Below, piece by piece: positions 35,109-44,176 of a DNA stretch of 64,000 nt; position 1 is the stretch's first letter; each line of letters opens with the position of its first letter. Position numbers and translations under genes: made by a program. The notes beneath the pieces were generated by a model that saw only the letters and a list, made by a program, of their open reading frames with translations, was not told where the DNA came from and searched no databases. This DNA comes from Acephala macrosclerotiorum (lineage: Eukaryota > Ascomycota > Leotiomycetes > Helotiales > Mollisiaceae), in NCBI GenBank assembly GCA_014904845.1, contig MU119217.1, positions 372,001 to 436,000 on the forward strand, given 5' to 3'.

Positions 35109-35862
35109 ATGGCGCAACAAATCACCGCAAGGAAGCAGCAAGGCAAGTTAGAGACTTTTGCGCCCTATTCCCGCGCGTATGCTTACTCCATTTTAGAGCT
35201 GCAGAATCAATATACAAACTACAAGGAGGGGCTTCAGCAGATAGCTTCGAAGGTATGAACAGCTCTGTCCCTTCCTCATATTCAAGTTCCAGAGCGGACA
35301 GCCTCGACACGGAAGCGAAGAAAACGCTAATCTTGATTTCCTCTCCTCCACGGAGCTGTCTCCTTTCCTGTGCAGCCCGCTCAAGCCATTAGACCGATAC
35401 TAACATCTACAAACAGATCGGTGACGTTGAATCCTCAGCTGAAGAACACAAGTTCGTCTCAAGATCCCATCCTAATGCAATCTAAATCCTACCCGGCTTC
35501 GGTCTCATCATCGGAGGCGCGGTTCCAACTTGCATCCATTACGAACCTCACCGCTGGAACGTTTGCTCACCGCTCTTGCATACAGACTCGTCCTTGAAAC
35601 GCTCGAGCCGCTCCCGGCAGATAGGAAATGTTTCCGGATGATAAACGGCGTCCTGGTTGAGAGAACGGTGAAGGATGTCGTTCCGGCTTTGAAGATCAAT
35701 GCGGAAGGGCTACAGAATGTGCTTCAGCAACTTGTCAAGGAATACAACGCCAAGCAGGTGGAGATGGAGAAGTGGAAGGCAAGTTTGGGTCTGAGAGCAG
35801 TATCAAAGTTTTGCTAACTCCTGCCGCAGAAAAAGAACAATATCCAAGTTGTCCAGCAATGA
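35109..35862 (+). CDS. GIM4: Prefoldin subunit 2 (GimC), with two GC-AG introns
   Basis: Prefoldin 2 is a beta-type subunit of the hexameric chaperone that hands actin and tubulin to CCT. The exons are 35109-35142, 35197-35252, 35417-35451, 35586-35778 and 35830-35862 (116 residues). The first (35143-35196) and last (35779-35829) introns begin with GCAAGT and end in AG; the other two (164 and 134 bp) begin with GT. The spliced protein reads QQELQNQYTNYKEGLQQIASK, IGDVESSAEEHKLVLETLEPL, CFRMINGVLVERTVKDVVPAL and EKWKKKNNIQVVQQ, matching the family from end to end. The usual beta hairpin lies between two coiled-coil helices. Models that allow only GT donors would miss or distort this gene. Confidence 0.92.
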
Positions 35863-38169
35863 GTGGGACATTTTGACAGCAGTTTTTCTTGCGGCTTGCT
35901 AAATCCGATATCGAAGCAGGGCTACCAGGCCGAAGGAGTTTTGGAGTTACGTCAAAGCATGGCGTGGTAGGGCTACGAAAAGTATGGAGTTTGGGTCATA
36001 AGGCGGTCAATCATAACGGATTGATGAAAATACGATTCCATATCTTCAGGGGAGACTAAACATTTCACCCGTGCAGCACACCTCCAGCCCGAAAACCTAA
36101 GTGCATTCAAGGCGACCCGGATTTGCTCAAAAAATCTCGATCTCAATAGCATGCGAGGGATCTTGCGACGTCACCTCTCAATCATATGATATCCAGGTCT
36201 TTGGGAATTTGTACAACGCACAGCCAGTCAAGTAAGCCTTACCTTTATTCGGCAGCGGCTGCCGCGTCTGCTTCGCCCAACCGCCTTGCTGTATTGCTGC
36301 CCAATGAAAGAAAGGCTGAGCGTTTGTGAGCAACGACTGGTTGCTAAGCAACTTGCTGGAGGCTGGTTCGCATTAGAGACGCGATGTGCTGTTTCTCCAC
36401 CCCTGTTCGTACACATCGAATTGGTGGTGTGGATGCCATCGCAACGTCGAGATCTTAACCTCCAGGATTTTGGCAACGGCTTTTCAGGTAGTAATGGAAA
36501 TCACCGTCATGGCAAACTTCTTTTTTCTGGTGGCATGTTGTGATCTTTGACGTTTCGTCCTGACGATGGGTTGACAGCACAAAACTTGACCCCTAGCCGT
36601 CGCCTCACTGATAGAGCAGCTGTATCTGGATATCTATTCGACACAAAGCTTCACCGTATATCTGTTGTCTTGACTGACGAAATCTGAGATGGATGAGACG
36701 TGAGAAAAGGAAAGACTATGGGATCCGGCAAGGCCGGCAGGATTTGTGAGCCGAGATAGAGTTGGCTCAGCTGAGGGTGGATGTGTAATAGAGTGACTGA
36801 TGATGGTGTACTTCTTTTGTACATGGCAGAGGATGGAAGTGCTGAAAATGGAGAAGGTTATTCCAAATGTCCGGTTTGCTTCCCTTGAACCCAAATCAGG
36901 AAATAGAATTATCGTACCAAATTTGAAAAATGTTTGACTGCCTGTCCTCGGTACTTAAGACTTCAAGAGAAGCTGACTTGGAAGATACGTTCAACTTCTC
37001 CCGAGTATCTGGGACAACGAAGTACCATGGTTGCCTACTGTAACCCTCTAACGGCCCCCAGTTGACCAGACAGTAGTGATCTTATCGAGCCTTGAATGAT
37101 TCCGTGTCTGCCCCCGAACGGGCAGAGTGATGCTGAAAAGGACAGCCTGCTGTGCTTACTGGCGGACCCCTCACGACTCGAGACGAGTTGGGGGCTACGA
37201 GGAGTTGACTGCTCCTCTCTGGCGGGTAATTCATTCAGCCGGCCGCTGCTATTGGCCGTCGCTGCAAATGCGCCCTTCCAAAGCGTCGAACCTCCTCAAA
37301 TCATCTTCACTCGTCGCCTCTCTTTTTTCCATTGGATCTCACATCCTGCTCTGCTGCTCCGTTCAGTCAAATCAAACTCTGGTCAAATCTCCAAGGCTGC
37401 ACCACTTATTCTGTACCTGAGAAGGCCCACGCTAGCCCACTAGCGAGGTAAACACAAGCTCGCTGCAGCTGCAGAACTGACCCAAGCTTTGAATTCAGTT
37501 CTTCCATCCACCATCCACCACCCCGTTACACTCCTCGAGGTTGCCGAACCACACCGTATCCCAACGCGCATCGTCGTCCCTACACCGACTCTTGTCCATT
37601 GGGTCATTCTTCCTTCGCGATCCCTCTAGTGCGTCAATCGCTTCCTTGGCCGGCTTCTAGCATTCATCCGCGCGACGTGGGGTCGTACTGTACCTACCTT
37701 TTCCCAAACAACCCAACCCACCAGAAAGGAGGAAACCCGAATCGAATCGAATCAATCCACTTCTGCGGCCTCGTACTCGACCCCTTCGCACGTTAATGCA
37801 AGGCGCACTGTGCAGCTTCGCCTTCTGAACTACTCCGCGCCGTCTCAAACCGATACCAGCGTGTGTAGCCCTGCTCCCTCTGTGTCCTTCTATAGTTAGT
37901 TGTTCAGATCTGACGCGACAATGCAGGATACCGATACCTGCAGCAAGCAGTCATTCCCTCACCCAACAAGTAGGAGCCCTAAAGGCCTGCATCGGGGCCA
38001 TCCACATCTGGATAGCGCAAGGTCAGAAAAGAAGGGCTTGATCTGACGCAGGTCTTGCATAACTTCGCCTCGAAACGGAGTCTTCGTTGTTCAATGACCA
38101 CGTTGTCAACCAAGGAATTTCCAGAAAGCCACTATCCGAGAGCTGCAGCAAGCCTTTTAACAGGAAGCC
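35863..38169. other. 2.3 kb spacer between GIM4 and HAP3
   Basis: No supported gene. The part from about 37,200 on is CT-rich and looks like the promoter and leader of HAP3; it includes the short upstream reading frame at 37,921-38,046. The remainder has no clear repeats. Confidence 0.45.
37921..38046 (+). other. Candidate upstream reading frame in the HAP3 leader
   Basis: An ATG opens a 41-codon frame (MQDTDTCSKQSFPHPTS...) that ends 123 bp before the HAP3 start. If the HAP3 transcript begins upstream of 37,921, this would be the first AUG and could reduce HAP3 translation. The transcript start is not known. Confidence 0.3.
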
Positions 38170-39232
38170 ATGTCCGCGAGTCCTCCAAAGGAAACGGAGC
38201 ACGAAGGTGTACAGTCGCCTGACGACACAGATGCGCAAATGAATCAAGACCCACACTCTTCAGGTTTGGCCTACGAGTTTGAGGTGAAAGAGCAAGATCG
38301 CTGGCTTCCAATAGCAAATGGTTAGTCGTCCCCCTTTTTCCTGATTTGCCCACCGAAATATTCTCCGCATATTGAAGCCCGCCGTGACTGGCACCGCTTC
38401 GAGTACCGTGTCGATTGCACGCGGATGTTCCAGAATTGGCCAGTCGTTGAGCTCGTTGTGCAAACGCTTCAAAGCTTGGTTGTGTTACTGCGCGGTCATA
38501 TGTCCTATCATGTCCCACAGCTCCTTGTCTCCATCCCCTCCAGCCGCCTCCACAACCAAGCCTTCGAAGGCCTCCAAAAATGAACACTTGGATTCTAACA
38601 TAAGAAACTTTGCTCCAGTCGCGAGGATAATGAAAACGGCCCTCCCCGAAAACGCCAAAATCGCAAAAGAAGCAAAAGAGTGTATGCAGGAGTGCGTGAG
38701 CGAGTTCATCTCGTTCATCACAAGCGAAGGTTGGAACCCTCTACCCCTAAGCAAATTGTTTGCCTTAGCTAATTGCCCTCATAGCTTCCGAGAAATGCCA
38801 CCAGGAGAAGCGAAAGACCGTCAACGGGGAGGACATTCTGTTTGCGATGACGTCTTTGGGCTTCGAGAACTATGCAGAGGCGCTCAAGATATACCTCTCT
38901 AAGTATCGAGAAGTGAGTTGTCCGCCTTGAGGCTAGCCGATCGTGGAAATCCCTGTTTTGGCAAAGAGGCTAACATTGCGGAGCAGACTCAGTCAACAAG
39001 AGGCGAGAATCGACCTGGCAGCCAAGGATTTGGGTCGGCCGCAGCAGGAGGGTCAGGGGCCGCAAACGCGACCTCATCCACGACCTTTTCTGGTGGGCCA
39101 GAAGGTGCTAACAACATCCTTGGAGGCCAACAAGGAGACGGACCAGATCATGACGGCGGCTCTTATGGGGGCCTTTATGGCGGCCAAGTCTCCAGCGGAC
39201 ACAATGGCGCAACGGGTGGTGATAGCTACTAG
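38170..39232 (+). CDS. HAP3: CCAAT-binding factor subunit HAP3/HapC (NF-YB)
   Basis: HAP3 is the histone-fold subunit B of the heterotrimeric CCAAT-binding complex, which controls respiration, iron and redox genes in fungi. The exons are 38170-38320, 38619-38729, 38785-38912 and 38987-39232 (211 residues). The first intron is unusually long for this window, 298 bp; the others are 55 and 74 bp. The conserved core runs from [16 protein letters not shown] through [20 protein letters not shown] and [20 protein letters not shown] to [18 protein letters not shown]. The three internal junctions all fall in this core and restore it exactly. The C-terminal tail is Gly/Ser-rich. Confidence 0.95.
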
Positions 39233-40194
39233 GTCATAGCAACTTCAGCAAGCACACAGGCGTACAGGTGTTCTCACTGGGAGGTTGCTAGGGATATGTT
39301 CTGAGGGTGTATTGACTATAGGGTATTGGTGTTGGGACCGGCCGTGGATACGGATGGGGCGAGGTTCGTTTTCAGATACCTATTGAGCTGTACATGATGG
39401 AAGGCCAAAAGTATGGAGGATTTTATTTTTGCGCTTAGATTTCTTCGCTCATGTGAGCACACGACAGTCACCTTAGGGAAGCTCATGGTCGATGGATGGT
39501 GTGGAGGGTAGCCTGAGCAATAACAACAGTGAGGTTGTAGGATAACAGTCCTCAGATAAGTGCCAATATAATTACATGTATTCTGATCTGTACAAGCTGT
39601 CACATGCCATCATGGTCACGAGTTCAGAGTCAACTTCTACCTATTCTGAGAACATTGATTGCTCATACTGTTGTAACCTGCTCTTCCAGGATGTAGGAAC
39701 AAACTTTTACTCTTCTTTAGTTCTCAAAGTCCTACCTTTGGGAGGGCAATCACTCAATGTGAAATAGCCTTCCTTCACTGACTATCGACTCGAAGCTCGA
39801 ACCTGCTCCACCAAGAACCAGCCAAGAATCGATTATACTTCCGAAGTATGAAAACTAGTTCAAGCAGACTAATATCAAACTCAACTCTTTCATGCCCCAT
39901 TTCTCATGCTCCACATTTCATAAAATCACGCAAACGTCGAGACAATGCAGTCTCAGCCTCGCCTCCAGCCTCTGGGTCTACGAAGGCCACTGCGGGATGG
40001 CACGTGCATGGACCCACCAAAAAATAGGTTTGGCGGCACAAGAACGGGCGAACTTTTGAAGATGATTGTGAACTTTTTACACCTGCATCTGCACCGCGCC
40101 TCGACATTCGCTTTTTTTGACCTCGACACCTTCACGACGACCCCATGATAAACAATAGCTCTCCTTCTATCCGTCGAGGAAACGTGGTCATACC
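39233..40194. other. Spacer between HAP3 and RRN3
   Basis: About 960 bp with HAP3 3' and RRN3 5' flanking sequence, both genes on the plus strand. No gene is supported. Confidence 0.45.
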
Positions 40195-42273
40195 ATGGTT
40201 TCCGTCGTTCCTATTGTGAGGCCTTCCGCCTCGAGCGCACCCAAACCGACCAAGCCTCTACTACGACGAGCAACACTTTCCGGCACTGCGCGCAAAGTTG
40301 ATGATGCGGGCCTCGACGATGATATCCTCTCTGCGCCGCCGAGTCCGAGTAAGAAGGCGCGGGTAACTTTCAAGGAGGAAGTTGAGGAGAAGATTATGGA
40401 GGAATACCGAGTCAAGGGCAGAAGCCTTGACTCCGTACGAGGGGAGGTCAAGAGAGCTCTTCAGGCGCACTTGAAGGGAGACAGTGAAGGATACGACACA
40501 ATCAAGGAAGTCTTTGCCCCTCGCCGGGATGACGATGAAGACGAGGACGAAGTTAACGCTAAGGCCGACATCAAGGCCTATGTGATTGCGCTTACAAGCC
40601 AGGCCTCGTTGCTGAACAAAAACTGCTCTGATTTGGTCAAGGCCATTCTTGGATGTGAATGGATGGGCAGAGATGAGGGGTTTGTGAAGGCTTATGTACA
40701 TTTCCTGGGGAGCTTGGCCAGTGCACAAGGCGCGTACGTCGGCATGGTCCTTGGAATGTTGGTGAACCACTTCTACGGAGGTAAGATTTCCCTGCAATCT
40801 TCATCAGTACGATGTTTAACTTTTGCTATAGTAAAACTCTCCAGTGGTAGACTTGCAGGATGTCACGATGTCAATCGCGACCAGCTCGCGTCACGGATCC
40901 ATGTGGCGCTCAAATACCTCGTCCGACTTATTCCCTCTGCCAGTGGAACTCTCTCCTCGATTCTCTCTTCCAAGTTTCCGTCACCCGAGGACTCCAAGAA
41001 AGCACACACGACATACATCGACAACTTGGTACGCCTCATTGAGTACACCCCAGAGTTGAAGTCAGATGTATTTGCCCTGATCACGGACCGCCTGGTCAAA
41101 ATAGATGTGCAGATGCAGGTGGATCTCGACGACTTGGACGACGGAGTTGCTGCGGCTATTGTGCAAGCCCTTGCAATAAACATCGCTACTACCGAAGAAG
41201 AGGATGGCGACGATTCGGACAGCGATCTAGACTCCGTGACGAGCGACGAGGATCCCCAAACCGACGCACAACGCATCAAAGAGGTCCGAGAGAATGTTGA
41301 GAAGATGGATGCAATCCTCGACCTTCTTTTCAATATCTACAATCCCTATTTCGCCGTCCCACACAGTGTAGAAGCTGCCAACATGTTCGAGACATTACTC
41401 AACCACTTTGTCAACATCGTGTTGCCTACCTACCGATCACGGCATACGCAGTTCCTCCTGTTCCACTTCGCCCAAATGGCTGAGCATCTGGTGGACCAAT
41501 TTGCTGGCACTTGCGTCCAACTCGCATTTCAAACTAGTCGACCAGCAGTTCTCCGGCAATCTGCAGCCGCTTACCTTGCCAGCTTTGTTGCTCGAGGTGC
41601 TCATGTTCAGCCTAATGTTATCCGGACAGTCTTCGAGCTTATTGGCAACAATCTGGACGTTATTCGTGCTGAGAATGAGGTCACTTGCCGAGGACCAGAT
41701 CTGAGACGCTACGGCACATTCTACGCCATGACGCAGGCTCTACTGTACATCTTCTGCTTCAGATGGCGGGATCTGATTGAATGTTCCGATATCGAAGAAG
41801 AAGATGATCCAGTCGGTTTCATAGGTCAGGATCTTACCTGGACACCAGGGATCAAGGAAACACTCTCTCGGACGATCTATTCTAAACTTAATCCACTCAA
41901 GATCTGCTCACCTCCGATTGTCGCAGAGTTTGCGAAGATTGCTCACCACCTGAGGTTCATGTACGTCTTCCCACTTCTGGAAACGAACAAGCGCATTCGC
42001 TTGAGTCAATTCTCCTCGAGCCTGGCCAATGGTGCTCTGAGAGACACCGGCAACGGCGGCAACAACGAGAGTTGGCATCAACTGGACGCCTATTTTCCAT
42101 TCGATCCTTATCAGCTGCCAGTCAGCAAGCGATGGGTTGAGGACGACTACGTCCAATGGAAGGGCGTGCCCGGTTTGAACCAGGACGAGGACGAAGATGA
42201 TGAGAGCGGTGAGGAAGACGAGGAGGAGGACGTGGAGGTCGAGGGAGACAGCACGGGAGATGACGGCGAATAA
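40195..42273 (+). CDS. RRN3: RNA polymerase I initiation factor RRN3 (TIF-IA)
   Basis: RRN3 binds RNA polymerase I and makes it competent to start rDNA transcription under growth control. Two exons, 40195-40780 and 40832-42273, flank a 51-bp intron (GTAAGA donor, TTTAAC branch, CTATAG acceptor). The intron is 17 codons long and has no stop, so the unspliced frame stays open. Removing it gives 675 residues and the smoother sequence NHFYGVKLSSGRLAGCHDVNR. The protein is a HEAT-repeat-like helical fold, including HVALKYLVRLIPSASGTL, YLASFVARGAHVQPNVIR and FYAMTQALLYIFCFRW. An acidic loop (EEEDGDDSDSDLDSV) and an acidic C-terminus are typical. Residues near the start (RVTFKEEVE) are also conserved in fungal members. 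Confidence 0.94.
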   Translation: MVSVVPIVRPSASSAPKPTKPLLRRATLSGTARKVDDAGLDDDILSAPPSPSKKARVTFKEEVEEKIMEEYRVKGRSLDSVRGEVKRALQAHLKGDSEGYDTIKEVFAPRRDDDEDEDEVNAKADIKAYVIALTSQASLLNKNCSDLVKAILGCEWMGRDEGFVKAYVHFLGSLASAQGAYVGMVLGMLVNHFYGGKISLQSSSVRCLTFAIVKLSSGRLAGCHDVNRDQLASRIHVALKYLVRLIPSASGTLSSILSSKFPSPEDSKKAHTTYIDNLVRLIEYTPELKSDVFALITDRLVKIDVQMQVDLDDLDDGVAAAIVQALAINIATTEEEDGDDSDSDLDSVTSDEDPQTDAQRIKEVRENVEKMDAILDLLFNIYNPYFAVPHSVEAANMFETLLNHFVNIVLPTYRSRHTQFLLFHFAQMAEHLVDQFAGTCVQLAFQTSRPAVLRQSAAAYLASFVARGAHVQPNVIRTVFELIGNNLDVIRAENEVTCRGPDLRRYGTFYAMTQALLYIFCFRWRDLIECSDIEEEDDPVGFIGQDLTWTPGIKETLSRTIYSKLNPLKICSPPIVAEFAKIAHHLRFMYVFPLLETNKRIRLSQFSSSLANGALRDTGNGGNNESWHQLDAYFPFDPYQLPVSKRWVEDDYVQWKGVPGLNQDEDEDDESGEEDEEEDVEVEGDSTGDDGE

Positions 42274-43647
42274 TCTCGAACTCTTTAATGATTTGAAAGG
42301 TATTCCGTGCATACATGGGCTTAGCGATTGCTTACTGGCGTTTTCTGGTTTCATGGCATAGCGAGCGAAGGAGCAAAGGAAAATCACAGCCGTATGGGAC
42401 ATATGGAAAAAGTTAGCGCTGAGGATCAATGCTGGTTCATGCATTGGAAGCGTTCTTATATCTTGTACATTTTAGTGCAAAATTTGTCAGATTCCCCAAT
42501 ATGGGCGATGGGATTTTGCTGTCAGATGTTTAGAGATACCCCGTTTAGCTTACGGGCCGAAGGCAATAACTAGGTGAGAATAGAAAGAAATCAGAAACTA
42601 CTCAATGTCTCCTGATCTTCCATACCTTGTCGCTTATTCTTCTATTGGCGCTACCAAGCGGTGGGCCCTCAATTTACTCCTTTCTTCCAATGCGTAATAC
42701 CTGCATAAGGATCAACCCATCCCGGCCACCACGAACCAAGACGACATCCGTCTCCAAATCTACAATCAAACCCACAGCCCTCGGGCCCGTCCTGTTTCTC
42801 ATCCTCCTCTTCCTTCCCCGCCTCATCCTCCTTCCAACGAGCATAATGATCCACCATTCCCTTCCGCCCCGCTCCCTTCTCCATCGCGAGGCTGAAAATC
42901 AGAGACTTAATATCATACGTATGGTTTTGTTCCCCAAGATCTCGCCCCAGTATCATAATGTACGAGTTAAGATATTATGTCCAAACCCTTTAAACCTTGC
43001 ACTGACTTGTTCTGCCTTGGCCAAATCGGACCTCCGGTAACGCATACAGAGAGCTTTCATCCATTCTCGGCATTGGATCCTTGTCCGTATCTACTGCGGT
43101 ACTTTCAAGGCGAGTCTTTTGCTAGGAGTTTTTGAAGATAGTGAGGATGATGTTTGGTTTCTTGGAGTTACGATTCGCCGAGGCTGGAGGGTATAAGAGC
43201 TGACCTTCCCAGTCTTCTTTGCAATACTCGCAGATGTGCTTCTCGTGTAGGGGGGGATGCACGTAGTGAGAATCTCACGTTCATGACTTGTTCGAATTCA
43301 TTTAGAGAGATTTCGAGTATCGTATACGTGGGCGAACGAGAGGAAGGGATTTCAAGGTACGAGGAAATCAAGGGCCCAGCTTCATCTTAGATGAAAACAG
43401 ATTCAAGCTACTCTAGTCCTCGTGGTTAAGCTGAGAACCCGGTCTGTAGGGCTCGGAATGTCTACATAGGAGCAGTTCTCGCTAACCTTCATGCCAGCGA
43501 GGAGTTTTCCTAGTACACCAACATCACCACTCCCATCACTAATGCACACCACTTCCATCTCAAAAGGAGAGTCAATAAATTCCTCCCCTTTTTGTTTCGA
43601 GTTCTCGCGAAACATCGAATAATTTAAACTATTTTAACAAAACCACA
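42274..43647. other. Spacer with possible decayed gene(s) on the minus strand
   Basis: The 1.4 kb between RRN3 and the small membrane-protein gene holds no intact gene I can name. The minus strand carries coding-like pieces at 43,122-43,615 (listed separately). A 95-codon frame at 42,669-42,956, read MILGRDLGEQ... to ...GITHWKKGVN, has biased composition and may be a minor gene or chance. Confidence 0.35.
43122..43615 (-). pseudogene. Candidate broken gene with a homopolymer frame change
   Basis: Three coding-like pieces on the minus strand lie in register with small gaps. The first starts at an ATG (43,615) and includes EMEVVCISDGSGDVGVLGKLL. The second reads EAGPLISSYLEIPSSRSP and ILEISLNEFEQVMN. 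The third reads EKHICEYCKEDWEGQLLYPP, has a Cys-x2-Cys pair, and ends with a stop at 43,122-43,124. The second and third differ in frame by one position at a run of seven G (plus strand, 43,250-43,256), and the first two would need an intron. It could be a decayed gene or an assembly error in the homopolymer. No family is recognised. Confidence 0.25.
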
Positions 43648-44063
43648 ATGGCCTTCAGATTCAAATTCCCCAAGATGAGCCTCAAAACAGCAAAAAAGTA
43701 CTTTCTGACCTTATGCTACTGGGGTGTCAGCCTTTTCCTACTGCTCTACATAATCACTAGCTTTATCTATAGTATCTATACTTCTCTCAATCCAATACCT
43801 GCAGCGAAATTCAGCAGCAATCTTGGCCTCCCATACTTCTTCATGGAAACGGCAATTGGGCAGATTGGATGTGCTTCACAATGGGCATCGGCTTCAAATG
43901 GGGTTTGGAATTACACGATGGGCATCGTTTGGTCCAGCCGGCGCTCGATGTTATTGCTGCAGAGGAGTCGACGGTGCTGAAGGTTACGAGGGGAGAGGAT
44001 AGAATATGTCTGGAAAAATTGCTGTTCTTGGCCGAGAAGAAGGAACACGGCGACATTGTTTGA
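43648..44063 (+). CDS. Small membrane protein, exon structure uncertain
   Basis: An ATG at 43,648 opens a frame with a basic N-terminus (MAFRFKFPKMSLKTAKKYF) and one strong membrane helix (CYWGVSLFLLLYIITSFIY). Read without splicing it stops at 43,980 (110 residues) with a poor C-terminus. A second frame ending at 44,063 is more protein-like (LELHDGHRLVQPALDVI, EDRICLEKLLFLAEKKEHGDIV). A GTATCT donor at 43,772 and a CAG at 43,861-43,863 would join them into a protein of about 107 residues, but I see no good branch site. The function is unknown. It converges on DOP1. Confidence 0.4.
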
Positions 44064-44176
44064 AACAAATGGGGCGATTGGCAATGAGACTAGGACACGC
44101 AAGGTCATGCATGAAGATATCTTGGAATTTTGAATATAAATTCTCGAGAGCAGTTCTTTTATCACACCTACTACAA

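Noticed and set aside
36228..36543. Opposed short frames in the GIM4-HAP3 spacer
   Set aside because: They lack features, mirror each other and have no splice or homology cue.
40261..40797. Long open frame (178 codons) antisense to RRN3
   Set aside because: It is a shadow of the RRN3 coding frame and has no domain, start context or splice support of its own.
5184..42273. A functional cluster of rDNA transcription genes (TOP1, RPC40, RRN3)
   Set aside because: They are spread over 37 kb with many unrelated genes between; coincidence is the simpler reading.
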